Positions 34,862 through 42,753 of a DNA stretch of 64,000 nt are shown here, piece by piece. Source of the stretch: Siminovitchia acidinfaciens (GTDB lineage: Bacteria; Bacillota; Bacilli; Bacillales; Bacillaceae_C); the NCBI RefSeq assembly GCF_003605385.1, contig NZ_QYTV02000002.1, positions 554,425 to 618,424 of the forward strand, written 5' to 3'. The stretch's first letter is position 1. The number at the start of each line of letters is the position of its first letter. The translations under genes were made by a program, and so were the position numbers. The notes beneath the pieces are model-generated. The model did no database searches. It worked only from the letters and a program-made list of their open reading frames with translations, and was not told the DNA's origin.

Positions 34862-36673
34862 CTATTCCACAACTGGGGAAAGTACTTCAAATTTATCTAC
34901 ATCAATTAATCCCATATCCGTAATCTTCCATTCAGGACTTGTAACAAGCGACCAGAATGACAAGTGCATGAATGGTACTGGAATGCCGCAGCCAAGCTCG
35001 GATTCAGCCAGCTGTGTGAGTTCAGCAATTTTTTCACTTACTTCCTGCCCGCTCATTTCATCCGTAATCAGGCCGCCGACTCTTAAAGGAAGATCCCCGA
35101 CTACCTTGCCGTCTTTGATCATAGCGATTCCGCCATCCATTGAAATGACCCGGTTAACGGCTGTTACCATATCTTCATAGTTGGTACCCGTAACAATAAT
35201 ATTATGCGTGTCGTGGGCCACACTCTCTGCGATTGCTCCGCTTTGCATCTTGAAGCCGTTCAAGAATGCTTTTCCTATATTTCCGGTTCTGCCATGTCGT
35301 TCGACCACAATGAGTGGGAGCACATCCTGCTGAAGACATGGCTGGACGACACCGCCGGAAACATTCAAATTAAATTCCTGTGCACCCGTCAGGTTTTGAA
35401 ACGGGATGGCTACGATAGAGCGGACACGTGCACGGCTTCCGTTTGCTGTGATATGAAGATCTTCCACCTTGACTGGTCCTCTTTTAACCGATTTCTTAAC
35501 ACTTTCCGGATAAGTATATGAGCCAAGATCAATTGTCAATTTCCCGCTTTCTGCTGCAAGACTTCCATTGAGATAAACCTGGTCGATGGTCATTTCATTC
35601 AAATTGCTGATGACTGCAATGTTCGCACGCTTACCCGGCGCAAGAATTCCGACATCCTTGAAACCGAAATGGGTTGCCGGATTGATGGTTCCCATTTGGA
35701 TTGCTTCAACCGGGTCCACACCCTGTGCGATAGTGCGCCTGATAATATCGTTCATATGTCCGTCCTTCAGAAGATCTTCCGGAACCATATCATCTGAAAC
35801 TAGAATTGCACGTCTCGAATCCATCCCTTCTTCAGTAATGGCACGGATACATTCAGCCATATTTCGTTGAGAGGATCCTTCCCGCATAAATACACTGACG
35901 CCATAGCGAAGTTTTTCCATCATTTCTTCTTTTGTCGTTGTTTCGTGGCAAGATACATGGCCGCCACCGCTGATGATATGAGCTGCAAGCTCTTTTCCAA
36001 ATAAAGCCGGAGCATTTCCTTCGACAGTCTTGCCGATGCTTTCCGCATAGGAGACTGCCGCAACAAGGTCATCAATCAGCTCAGGTGCATTTTCATAGAC
36101 TGGCCCAATATTACTGAAGCTTTGGATTTCACCGATTCCTTGTACGTAAGGATCGTTCAGAAGCTCTTCCATATGAGAGGAGTTCACATCAAAGCCTGCA
36201 GTTTCAAGCCCTGGAGCATCCGGGACTGCACAAGGCACTGTAAAAAATATCTGGTTCGGCAAAGTCTTGGCTTCCTTGATCATTTCCTGCATTCCATGAA
36301 CTCCCAATACGTTTCCAATTTCATGCGGATCGGCAACGATTGTGGTGGTGCCGGTAGGTATTGATAATCGGGAGAACTCCGTACAAGTTAACATCGCGCT
36401 CTCAAAGTGCATATGTGAATCGATGAATCCAGGTGAAACAAACTTTCCCCTGACGTTTTCTACTTTTGTCCTGCTGCCGATCAAGGCGCTTGCGTCTCCC
36501 ACCATGAGTATGTATTCGCCTTTTATCGCTACGTCCGCTTCATAAATCTCCCTTGTAACCGTATTGATGACATAGCCGTCCTTCAGTACAATATCCGCAT
36601 ACTGATTGGAATCCAGGAGAACGTCGATCAACTTTCGGTACTGAACGGCCTTCTTTATATTCTCAGCCTTCAT
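34862..36673 (-). CDS. Adenine-deaminase-like amidohydrolase with altered metal site
   Basis: A 603-residue protein of the AdeC family. The H-x-H pair is in GFIDSHMHFESAM (H87, H89), E182 in GIGEIQSFSN, H243 in SCHETTT and the aspartate pair in LVSDDMVPED. In AdeC the stretch around residue 219 reads GHAPGL with a metal-ligand histidine, but here it is GNAPAL (N220), and the usual DHECTT is SCHETTT. This suggests a changed substrate or metal site, not ordinary adenine deamination. The downstream cyclase follows at 16 bases. Family certain; activity uncertain. Confidence 0.85.
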   Translation of the reverse strand: MKAENIKKAVQYRKLIDVLLDSNQYADIVLKDGYVINTVTREIYEADVAIKGEYILMVGDASALIGSRTKVENVRGKFVSPGFIDSHMHFESAMLTCTEFSRLSIPTGTTTIVADPHEIGNVLGVHGMQEMIKEAKTLPNQIFFTVPCAVPDAPGLETAGFDVNSSHMEELLNDPYVQGIGEIQSFSNIGPVYENAPELIDDLVAAVSYAESIGKTVEGNAPALFGKELAAHIISGGGHVSCHETTTKEEMMEKLRYGVSVFMREGSSQRNMAECIRAITEEGMDSRRAILVSDDMVPEDLLKDGHMNDIIRRTIAQGVDPVEAIQMGTINPATHFGFKDVGILAPGKRANIAVISNLNEMTIDQVYLNGSLAAESGKLTIDLGSYTYPESVKKSVKRGPVKVEDLHITANGSRARVRSIVAIPFQNLTGAQEFNLNVSGGVVQPCLQQDVLPLIVVERHGRTGNIGKAFLNGFKMQSGAIAESVAHDTHNIIVTGTNYEDMVTAVNRVISMDGGIAMIKDGKVVGDLPLRVGGLITDEMSGQEVSEKIAELTQLAESELGCGIPVPFMHLSFWSLVTSPEWKITDMGLIDVDKFEVLSPVVE

Positions 36674-36700
36674 ATTTCACTCTCCACCCTTTCTCCTCTC

Positions 36701-36964
36701 TCACTCCAGACTGTCTATAATTCCTACAATAGCTGCATCTACAGGTGCATCCTTGTTTTGCATAGCTCTAGAAGCCATGCTTCCCTTGACAAAGATGACC
36801 TTTTCGCCGATTCCTGCGCCAACCGTATCAACTGTAATAACGGGCTGAGAATCCAGGGGAGCGCCGTCCAGACCGATTGGCTGCGTAACAAGCAGCTTCG
36901 TGCCTACTAATCTTTCATCTTTTCTCGTTGCTGTCACTCTTCCAACTACGATTCCCATTTCCAT
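36701..36964 (-). CDS. BMC-P shell vertex protein (EutN/CcmL family)
   Basis: An 87-residue pentameric shell protein: GIVVGRVTATRKDERLVGTKLLVTQ opens the EutN/CcmL fold, and VDTVGAGIGEKVIFVKGSMA and PVDAAIVGIID are its conserved parts. Pentamers cap the vertices of the icosahedral shell. I start it at the ATG at 36964 (GGGAGAG six bases upstream); the longer frame reaches into a repeat and has no start signal. It shows that the locus can close a real compartment. Confidence 0.93.
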   Translation of the reverse strand: MEMGIVVGRVTATRKDERLVGTKLLVTQPIGLDGAPLDSQPVITVDTVGAGIGEKVIFVKGSMASRAMQNKDAPVDAAIVGIIDSLE

Positions 36965-37065
36965 AGATCTCTCCCGCCCTTTTCTCGTTGATAAGAAAAA
37001 ATATAAAATTACACTAAGTTTTCTATTTAAATAATATGCGCTATGTCTAGCTTCCACGAACAGAA

Positions 37066-37412
37066 AGCCCTCGTACCACCGACGCACAGGAAGTGCTAGT
37101 GCAAGCAAAGCAAAAGGACTAGGAAAGCTGCGGCAGCCTTACATCGCAACGAAGAAAAAGCGTTAGCTTTTTCGAGGATGTGGCGTTCTGAGGCGGCGAC
37201 GCGCAGGACGCGCTAGTGCAAGCGAAGCGACAGGATGTCGCGCCCTGAGCCTGCCAGGCACCATCGGCTCAAGTTTCAAGTTGCAAGCAGCATATTCAGG
37301 GATGATTCTCACGATGTGACTGAAACCGGCTGCTTTGCAGTGGTGGCTGAGGAACTCCCTCATCAAAATTCGCTTTGTGCTCGTCGCCTAAGACTGCGCG
37401 CCTCGCGCTTTT
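37066..37412 (-). repeat. Dispersed GC-rich repeat, copy 1
   Basis: Part of a family seen five times in the window. Its right end, CGCGCTTTTCCT, is the reverse complement of the AGAAAAGCGC-type end of the other copies, and internal blocks (caggatgtcgcgccctgag; gtggtggctgaggaactccc) match copies 4 and 5. It fills the 36965-37295 gap and enters the coding region of the BMC flavoprotein. Confidence 0.75.
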
Positions 37413-38162
37413 CCTATAGATTTCGATTTGACGCTCCTTTGCAACGTCCCGTGCCAGCGGTGTTATGATTGCACCCTGTCCAACTTCTATCAATCGGTTC
37501 CCCGCTTCGCCATGCTTTTTAATCGTCTCGGCTGTTATTATCTCCTTTTCTTTCCGCAAGGCAGCCGGCTTGAAATATGTCTGAAGCTGTGCATTGTTCT
37601 TGAACAATTGGATTCCAATTCCCCTCAATCGCTCAAGCTGCTTTTTCATTTCATGTTTTAAAAAAGGGGTGCCATTGTCCAATCCAGCTTCTTTCCATAT
37701 TAAATGGAAAGGATCTGCTCCTGCAGTGTAGGCACATACTCTTTTCCCGCTCATCAGTGCCCATAACAGAAGTCTGATAGGCCTTTGTCTGTCGTTGAAG
37801 CTCAATAAATCCGAGACTGTCGAGAATGGCAATACCGGAATATAAAAATAGTCCATTTTCTCTTTTAGCTTCTCCGCATTCTCTAATGAGATCCAATCAT
37901 CAATGCCGGCCTTACAGGCAAGTTCTGTCACGTTAAAATGTTCAAGAATCAACTGATCGGGGCATATCCGGATTCTAATATGCCTTCCTAACCGCTCTTG
38001 TAACTCTCTTAATCCCTTTAAACCTTCGTCCAACCCATTCATATGATAGAAAAGGAGAGCAAGCACAATTTTTGGGCGTGCATTTTCTGGACTGCTCATG
38101 TTTTTGTAAAACAGCTCCTGCAAAGTTGACTCTGCGAGAGCACTTTGCCGGTTCAGATGCAC
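37296..38162 (-). CDS. BMC-associated flavoprotein with EutQ-like tail
   Basis: A 288-residue protein. Residues 30-195 look like a flavoprotein (UbiX/Dfp-like, PF02441) fold: KIVLALLFYHMNGLD, YFYIPVLPFSTVSDLL and the late RLLLWALMSGKRVCAYTAG. Residues 204-250 (EKEIITAETIKKHGEAGNRL ... ITPLARDVAKERQIEIY) match the N-terminal module of EutQ and other compartment proteins. Residues 251-288 are encoded by the dispersed repeat, so the native C-terminus was probably near residue 250. It starts with GTG at 38162, five bases after a shell gene. The role is unknown; a link to flavin cofactor or cargo docking is inference. Confidence 0.75.
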   Translation of the reverse strand: MHLNRQSALAESTLQELFYKNMSSPENARPKIVLALLFYHMNGLDEGLKGLRELQERLGRHIRIRICPDQLILEHFNVTELACKAGIDDWISLENAEKLKEKMDYFYIPVLPFSTVSDLLSFNDRQRPIRLLLWALMSGKRVCAYTAGADPFHLIWKEAGLDNGTPFLKHEMKKQLERLRGIGIQLFKNNAQLQTYFKPAALRKEKEIITAETIKKHGEAGNRLIEVGQGAIITPLARDVAKERQIEIYRKSARRAVLGDEHKANFDEGVPQPPLQSSRFQSHRENHP

Positions 38163-38164
38163 CC

Positions 38165-38446
38165 TTATTCACCTTTGGATAAAATTGCACGCTCAACTTC
38201 ACTGTGTGGTCTAGGAATGACATGGACGCTGATCAGTTCTCCTACACGGCTCGCTGCATCGGCACCTGCATCAGTTGCAGCTTTTACCGCACCGACATCT
38301 CCGCGCACCATGACTGTTACAAGACCGAAACCTACTTTTTCATAACCGCAAATTTCCACGTTTGCAGCCTTTACCATCGCATCTGCTGCTTCAACCGCAC
38401 CTACTAGTCCTTTTGTTTCGACCAATCCTAAAGCTTCTCCTCCCAT
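38165..38446 (-). CDS. BMC-H shell hexamer protein
   Basis: A 93-residue single-domain BMC protein: [21 protein letters not shown], then [21 protein letters not shown] and the pore-side region, ending in [13 protein letters not shown]. It forms hexamers that tile the flat faces of the compartment. The ATG at 38446 follows GAGGAGG. Three BMC-H genes stand in this operon; this one is closest to the PduA/CcmK consensus. Confidence 0.95.
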   Translation of the reverse strand: MGGEALGLVETKGLVGAVEAADAMVKAANVEICGYEKVGFGLVTVMVRGDVGAVKAATDAGADAASRVGELISVHVIPRPHSEVERAILSKGE

Positions 38447-38476
38447 ATTAAAACCCTCCTCAAAATGTTATATTTG

Positions 38477-38956
38477 TTAATTCTTTTCTTCGTCCTCGTT
38501 ACCGGCGATATTCTTTGTCTCGATGTCATCCACAACTTTGTCTTTGGCTTTTGAACGCCCCTTGCTCGTTTTTGAAACCCCGGAAGATTTACCTGGCTTC
38601 TTTTCAGGCTTCATATTTTCTGGTACCGGCTGAGGGACATTTGGAGGCTCCTGCTCCGCAGTATTCTTTATGAGAAATTTGCTCAAAAGCTTCTTACTTA
38701 CCTCAGAGTGCGCCCTTGGGATGACATCCGTCGAAATGATTTTTCCAATCAGCTCCCCCTGCTTTCTCCCTGCTTCCACAGCCGACGAGACAGCTGCCAC
38801 ATCCCCGGAAAGATGTATGGTTACTCCGACATATCCGCCTACTCCGATTACCTTTTCCATTCCGATGATTTCCACATCGGCCGCTTTTACTGCAGCGTCC
38901 GCTGCCGAAACTGCTGTAGTAAAACCAACTGTCTCAATAAGTCCGAGTGCAAACAA
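38477..38956 (-). CDS. BMC-H shell protein with long basic C-terminal tail
   Basis: A 159-residue protein. The first 90 residues are a BMC-H domain (FALGLIETVGFTTAVSAADAAV ... VIPRAHSEVSKKL). The remaining 65 are a low-complexity Pro/Lys/Ser tail (PEKKPGKSSGVSKTSKGRSK) ending in an acidic stretch (GNEDEEKN). Such a tail is not part of ordinary BMC-H proteins and may face the lumen or the cytosol as a docking arm. It starts with TTG at 38956 after AAAGGAGG. Confidence 0.92.
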   Translation of the reverse strand: MFALGLIETVGFTTAVSAADAAVKAADVEIIGMEKVIGVGGYVGVTIHLSGDVAAVSSAVEAGRKQGELIGKIISTDVIPRAHSEVSKKLLSKFLIKNTAEQEPPNVPQPVPENMKPEKKPGKSSGVSKTSKGRSKAKDKVVDDIETKNIAGNEDEEKN

Positions 38957-38978
38957 TCAAGTCATCCTCCTTTCGGGG

Positions 38979-39932
38979 CTATATCGTCATCTTGTCTGCG
39001 CTTGTCAGCCGGCCCGCCTCTTTCTTCAGCTCGGTGACAAGCTCGGAAATGACATGATAATTTCCTTTCAAAAGCAAATACTTTTCCGCAATCTCATAAT
39101 CGAGACCAGTATTTTCAAAGTTTTTCAGGAGGGAATCCATCAACACGATGCTTGTGTAATATGGAACTCCTTCCAGAATGGCGATAGCATCAACTGATAG
39201 GCTGATATTGAGTTGTTTCGTCAGCCATGGACTTGGGGAAATGGCTGTAAATGTTTCAAAATGCTTTAAGGAACGCCTGTTAAGCTTTTGATAGATTTCA
39301 TTCATGACCCTTTCAAGCCTGTCAACATCGTCATCATAAAATTCAGCAATGAAAGGTCCATCCCCATCTCTTTCCCATGATATGTAAAATTTGATGTCCT
39401 GATTATCACGAATAATTTCATTGACCAGAAAAAGGTAACTGGGCAGGCATTCCGGCATTCTCACTGCTCCTACCGCTGCTCTGTTTAACGGTCTGTGGAA
39501 GCTTCCCATCAATTCCTGTGGAAGATTCGGGAAAAACCAGACACAGCCTCCGTTTCGGGTATGTCCGACAATTTTGGCGGATTTATTTTCCCTCTGGTCA
39601 CCTTGTCGGGGTACACCGCTTTTTCTTGATACTTTCCCCTGAGCAAGTGATATCGATCTGAGTCTCGATATGGAGTCTTCATTAAAATGTTTATCCGACA
39701 AAGTATTCAGGGGGCTTTGGCCTCTGGGTTTCTTATGGCCTGCGATTGATGCTCCCGGCTTTTTCAGGCCCGAAAGTCTTTGTTCCTGCTTTAATTTCTG
39801 ATAGTTAGGCCTTTTAATATCATTGAGGGCTACGTTTCCAGACGGCCTGTCCCTGCGATCTACCTTACTTGAAATAATCGTTTTATTTCCCTGGAGAACT
39901 TCCTGCACCACCTGCTTCATCACATCCGACAA
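38979..39932 (-). CDS. Divergent tandem-BMC-like protein with basic N-terminal arm
   Basis: A 317-residue protein without a clear family. Residues 1-130 are basic and low-complexity (many K/R/S; segments such as KRPNYQKLKQEQRLSGLKK). Two later stretches can be laid on the BMC fold: AVGAVRMPECLPSYLFLVNEI to the following YDDDVDRLERVM, and AIAILEGVPYYTSIVLMDSL to KGNYHVISELV, each matching ALGLVETxG...A...GDVxAV in spacing. This suggests a highly diverged BMC-T-like (tandem-domain) shell protein. It starts with TTG at 39932 after GGGAGGTG. The gene sits between two BMC-H genes. The fold is inference from spacing, not from sequence identity. Confidence 0.6.
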   Translation of the reverse strand: MSDVMKQVVQEVLQGNKTIISSKVDRRDRPSGNVALNDIKRPNYQKLKQEQRLSGLKKPGASIAGHKKPRGQSPLNTLSDKHFNEDSISRLRSISLAQGKVSRKSGVPRQGDQRENKSAKIVGHTRNGGCVWFFPNLPQELMGSFHRPLNRAAVGAVRMPECLPSYLFLVNEIIRDNQDIKFYISWERDGDGPFIAEFYDDDVDRLERVMNEIYQKLNRRSLKHFETFTAISPSPWLTKQLNISLSVDAIAILEGVPYYTSIVLMDSLLKNFENTGLDYEIAEKYLLLKGNYHVISELVTELKKEAGRLTSADKMTI

Positions 39933-39947
39933 GTTTTACACCTCCCT

Positions 39948-40211
39948 TTAAAGAATTTTTTTCAGCTCAGGATGCGGCCGTGGAATGACATTTGATGATA
40001 TCAGTTCGCCGCCGGCAATATCCGGGGCAAGCCTTCCAATTTCGACGGCTGCACTGACGTCCGCGACATCTCCTTCAACAATGACTGTCACCAGGCCCGA
40101 TCCGACCCTTTTCATGTCCACCAATGAGATATTCGCAGCTTTTGCCATGGAATCAAGCGCCTCAATTGCTGCTGTCAAACCTCTTGTTTCCACTAAACCT
40201 ATTGCACTCAT
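39948..40211 (-). CDS. BMC-H shell hexamer protein
   Basis: An 87-residue BMC-H protein: SAIGLVETRGLTAAIEALDSM, MKRVGSGLVTVIVEGDVADV and VIPRPHPELKK. The first shell gene of the operon, following the UbiD gene. The ATG at 40211 has GCGGGTGAG upstream. Confidence 0.95.
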   Translation of the reverse strand: MSAIGLVETRGLTAAIEALDSMAKAANISLVDMKRVGSGLVTVIVEGDVADVSAAVEIGRLAPDIAGGELISSNVIPRPHPELKKIL

Positions 40212-40253
40212 CCAATCTCACCCGCTTTCGCTTTAAAGCTTATAGTGCTCCTC

Positions 40254-41600
40254 TTATATATAATCGTTTAAATCAATCTCTATAGGGACAGATGTTCTTC
40301 TGAACATCTCTTTTTCGGAGAGCGGGTATGTTGCATCTATCCCCATTTTCGCAGTTATGCCTCTTAAGTTATGTGATGATTCCAAGGGAGAACCCTTGGC
40401 GCCCGGGATAATAAAGACATCCTTATCAGCCTGGCAGCGAGTTGCAATCGCCCACTCGACATCCTCAGGGTTAAAAATATCGACATCGTCATCCACTACG
40501 ACGACATGCTTCAAATCTTTATCGCTGGCAAATGCAGCCAAGGCAGCCTGTTTGGCATCGCCTTCCGTCCTCTTCTCGATTTGAATGACCGCATGAAGTC
40601 GTGCAGCGGCAGCCATTGGAACATGGACAGCTTTTACATTTTCAACCGTTTGTCTGACTGTGCTTAATAACGTCATTTCACGGACAAGACACATCGGTAA
40701 TCTTTCTTCAGAGCTTGAGGGGAAAATGGTTTGGGAAATTGGATTGTTGCGGTAGGTGATGGCCGTCATTTCTACAATAGGCTGAAGCTCATTTCCGCCA
40801 TAATAGCCGCCGAGCTCTCCGAAAGCTCCTTCTTGATCCCGTTCATGCGGAAGTATTTTCCCTTCCAAAACGATTTCGGCTTCCGCAAGCACTTCAATAT
40901 CCACTGTCTTGCATTGAACGACATCCAGCGGCTGACCAAGAAGTGCACCGGATACATCCAATTTATCCGCATGAAATAAATGGGTGCTGAACTGTGATGC
41001 CAGCACCACTGCCGGAACCACTCCAAACATGACGGCAATTTCCATGGGTTCCCCTCTTTCTTCGAAGTACGCAAATTGCCGATTCAGCTCAGGGGATGTG
41101 ATCACAATATTCGTTTTATTTCCCCCAATGAATTTCATTCTTCGAATAGAGGTATACCTTTTTTTCCCTTCCAGATCTTTGACAACAAGTACTCCGGATA
41201 CATAGTAAGCTCCGCAGTCTTCCGTGTGAAAGGTAGGTATTGGAAAAAAGTCGTCCAAATCAAATGGAGGTAAGATGACATTTTCATGGACGGGGCCGGT
41301 AGGCACCATATTTGTCGGAATCGGATTGATAATCGCATCGACCATCTTTGGAAGCAATTCATTTTCATCGAGTCCCATGCTGTCAGCCATTAGTTTACGG
41401 TTGCCACCAAGACCGGCAGCCATCGGAACAGTATACCCCTGAACATTTTCAAACAGGACAGGCTGCTCCCCTTTCAGTGCTCTTACAACAGCTCCCAATT
41501 CGTATTCGGGGCTAACTTCTTTACTTATCCGATACATCAATCCACGCTTGTCCCAATCTGCAAGCAGCTCTCTCATATTAAGGGGATTCATTCTTTTCAC
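40254..41600 (-). CDS. UbiD-family prenyl-FMN-dependent (de)carboxylase
   Basis: A 448-residue member of the UbiD family, which reversibly decarboxylates aromatic or alpha,beta-unsaturated acids using prenylated FMN made by UbiX. The prFMN-site signature EGAFGELGGYYGG is present, and so are KRYTSIRRMKFIGG and HVPMAAAARLHAV. Its gene overlaps the UbiX gene by 23 bases, so a matched pair is certain. The GTG at 41600 has GGAGAG upstream; an ATG at 41591 is an alternative. Inside a BMC locus it would suit decarboxylation of a heterocyclic acid, with CO2 released. Confidence 0.93.
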   Translation of the reverse strand: MKRMNPLNMRELLADWDKRGLMYRISKEVSPEYELGAVVRALKGEQPVLFENVQGYTVPMAAGLGGNRKLMADSMGLDENELLPKMVDAIINPIPTNMVPTGPVHENVILPPFDLDDFFPIPTFHTEDCGAYYVSGVLVVKDLEGKKRYTSIRRMKFIGGNKTNIVITSPELNRQFAYFEERGEPMEIAVMFGVVPAVVLASQFSTHLFHADKLDVSGALLGQPLDVVQCKTVDIEVLAEAEIVLEGKILPHERDQEGAFGELGGYYGGNELQPIVEMTAITYRNNPISQTIFPSSSEERLPMCLVREMTLLSTVRQTVENVKAVHVPMAAAARLHAVIQIEKRTEGDAKQAALAAFASDKDLKHVVVVDDDVDIFNPEDVEWAIATRCQADKDVFIIPGAKGSPLESSHNLRGITAKMGIDATYPLSEKEMFRRTSVPIEIDLNDYI

Positions 41601-42144
41601 CCCATCTCTCCATCAATTCGTGTTCGATATCCAATTCATCCAATATACGGGCTACAATAAAATTCACCAGCTCCCAAATTTCCGTTGGATGGTGATAAAA
41701 GCCCGGGCTCGCCGGTAAAATTGAAACCCCCGCTTCAGCCAAGGTTGTCATGTTCCGTAAATGAATCACATGAAAAGGGGCTTCTCTCGGAACGATTACA
41801 AGATTTCGCCTTTCTTTCATGACAACGCTCGCCGCCCTGGTTAACAGTGAATCCCCCACTCCATTCGCGATTGCCCCTAAAGAGTTCATTGAGCAAGGCA
41901 CTATGACCATCCCATCAGTCTTAAAAGAGCCGCTCGCAATCGAAGCAAACAAATTTTGATTATGATGGACTACAGCATACTCTTTTAAATCTTCCACTTT
42001 TACGCCGCATTCAAATTGCATAACCTTTACTCCCGTTTCGGTTGCAACTACGTGGGTTTCAATTCCCAATTGATGAAGCGCACGGATCAATGTATATCCA
42101 TACAATGATCCGCTCGCTCCCGTTATGCCGACGATAATTCTCAT
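41578..42144 (-). CDS. UbiX-family flavin prenyltransferase
   Basis: A 188-residue enzyme that makes the prenyl-FMN cofactor of UbiD. The N-terminal nucleotide motif IVGITGASGSLYGYTLI, CSMNSLGAIANGVGDSLLTRAASV and PREAPFHVIHLRNM are diagnostic. It follows the isochorismatase-type gene directly and overlaps the UbiD gene at the 3' end, typical of a UbiX/UbiD cassette. Confidence 0.93.
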   Translation of the reverse strand: MRIIVGITGASGSLYGYTLIRALHQLGIETHVVATETGVKVMQFECGVKVEDLKEYAVVHHNQNLFASIASGSFKTDGMVIVPCSMNSLGAIANGVGDSLLTRAASVVMKERRNLVIVPREAPFHVIHLRNMTTLAEAGVSILPASPGFYHHPTEIWELVNFIVARILDELDIEHELMERWGEKNESP

Positions 42145-42738
42145 TTAGACTGTTTGCGCATCCTGGGAGAATTTTTCTTTAGCGGCATCCATATATTCAT
42201 CCGTAGTCATCACTTCACCAAAAATTCCAATATCTCGAAGTCCTCCGCGATGCATATCTTCATCCTGGGATGCTGTTGCATCGGACAGGGCAATGACGTT
42301 ATATCCGTGGTATAAGGCATCCGATGCTGTGCTTCTTACACAGACATTCGTCCAAACGCCTGTAAGGACAACCGTATCAATTTTTTCTTCTCTTAAAAAC
42401 AGATCAAAGTCAGTATAGCTGAATGCGCTGTGGCGCCGCTTTTGAACGATATAGTCGCCTTTGTCCTCCTCAGGCTGCAGTTCATCAATAAATTGCGATC
42501 CCCATGTGCCCTTGATTGCATGTACTGGTCTTACCCTGAAATCCGCATCATTTTTACGGTGGGCTTCCTGGACATGCACGACCTGAATACCGTTATCGTG
42601 GCAAAAGTCGATGGCTTCCCTAATTTTTGAAACAATTTTTTCACCGTTCTCACACCGCAATACGGCTTTTTCACCAATAAAATCATTCAGCATGTCAATG
42701 ATGACCAACGCATGCTTTTCCCCTTTCAACTTTGCCAT
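42145..42738 (-). CDS. Isochorismatase-family cysteine hydrolase
   Basis: A 197-residue hydrolase with the Asp-Lys-Cys triad of the family: the Asp in ALVIIDMLNDFIG, the Lys in QKRRHSAF and the Cys in TGVWTNVCVRSTASDA. Relatives hydrolyse nicotinamide, ureidoacrylate (RutB), N-carbamoyl compounds and biuret. In this operon an amide or ureido intermediate from a ring-opened heterocycle is likely. The ATG follows AGGGAGG. Confidence 0.9.
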   Translation of the reverse strand: MAKLKGEKHALVIIDMLNDFIGEKAVLRCENGEKIVSKIREAIDFCHDNGIQVVHVQEAHRKNDADFRVRPVHAIKGTWGSQFIDELQPEEDKGDYIVQKRRHSAFSYTDFDLFLREEKIDTVVLTGVWTNVCVRSTASDALYHGYNVIALSDATASQDEDMHRGGLRDIGIFGEVMTTDEYMDAAKEKFSQDAQTV

Positions 42739-42753
42739 ATATACCTTCCTCCC

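Noticed and set aside
41578-41600. Frameshift between the UbiX and UbiD genes
   Set aside because: The 23-base overlap keeps both frames intact and is typical of coupled genes.
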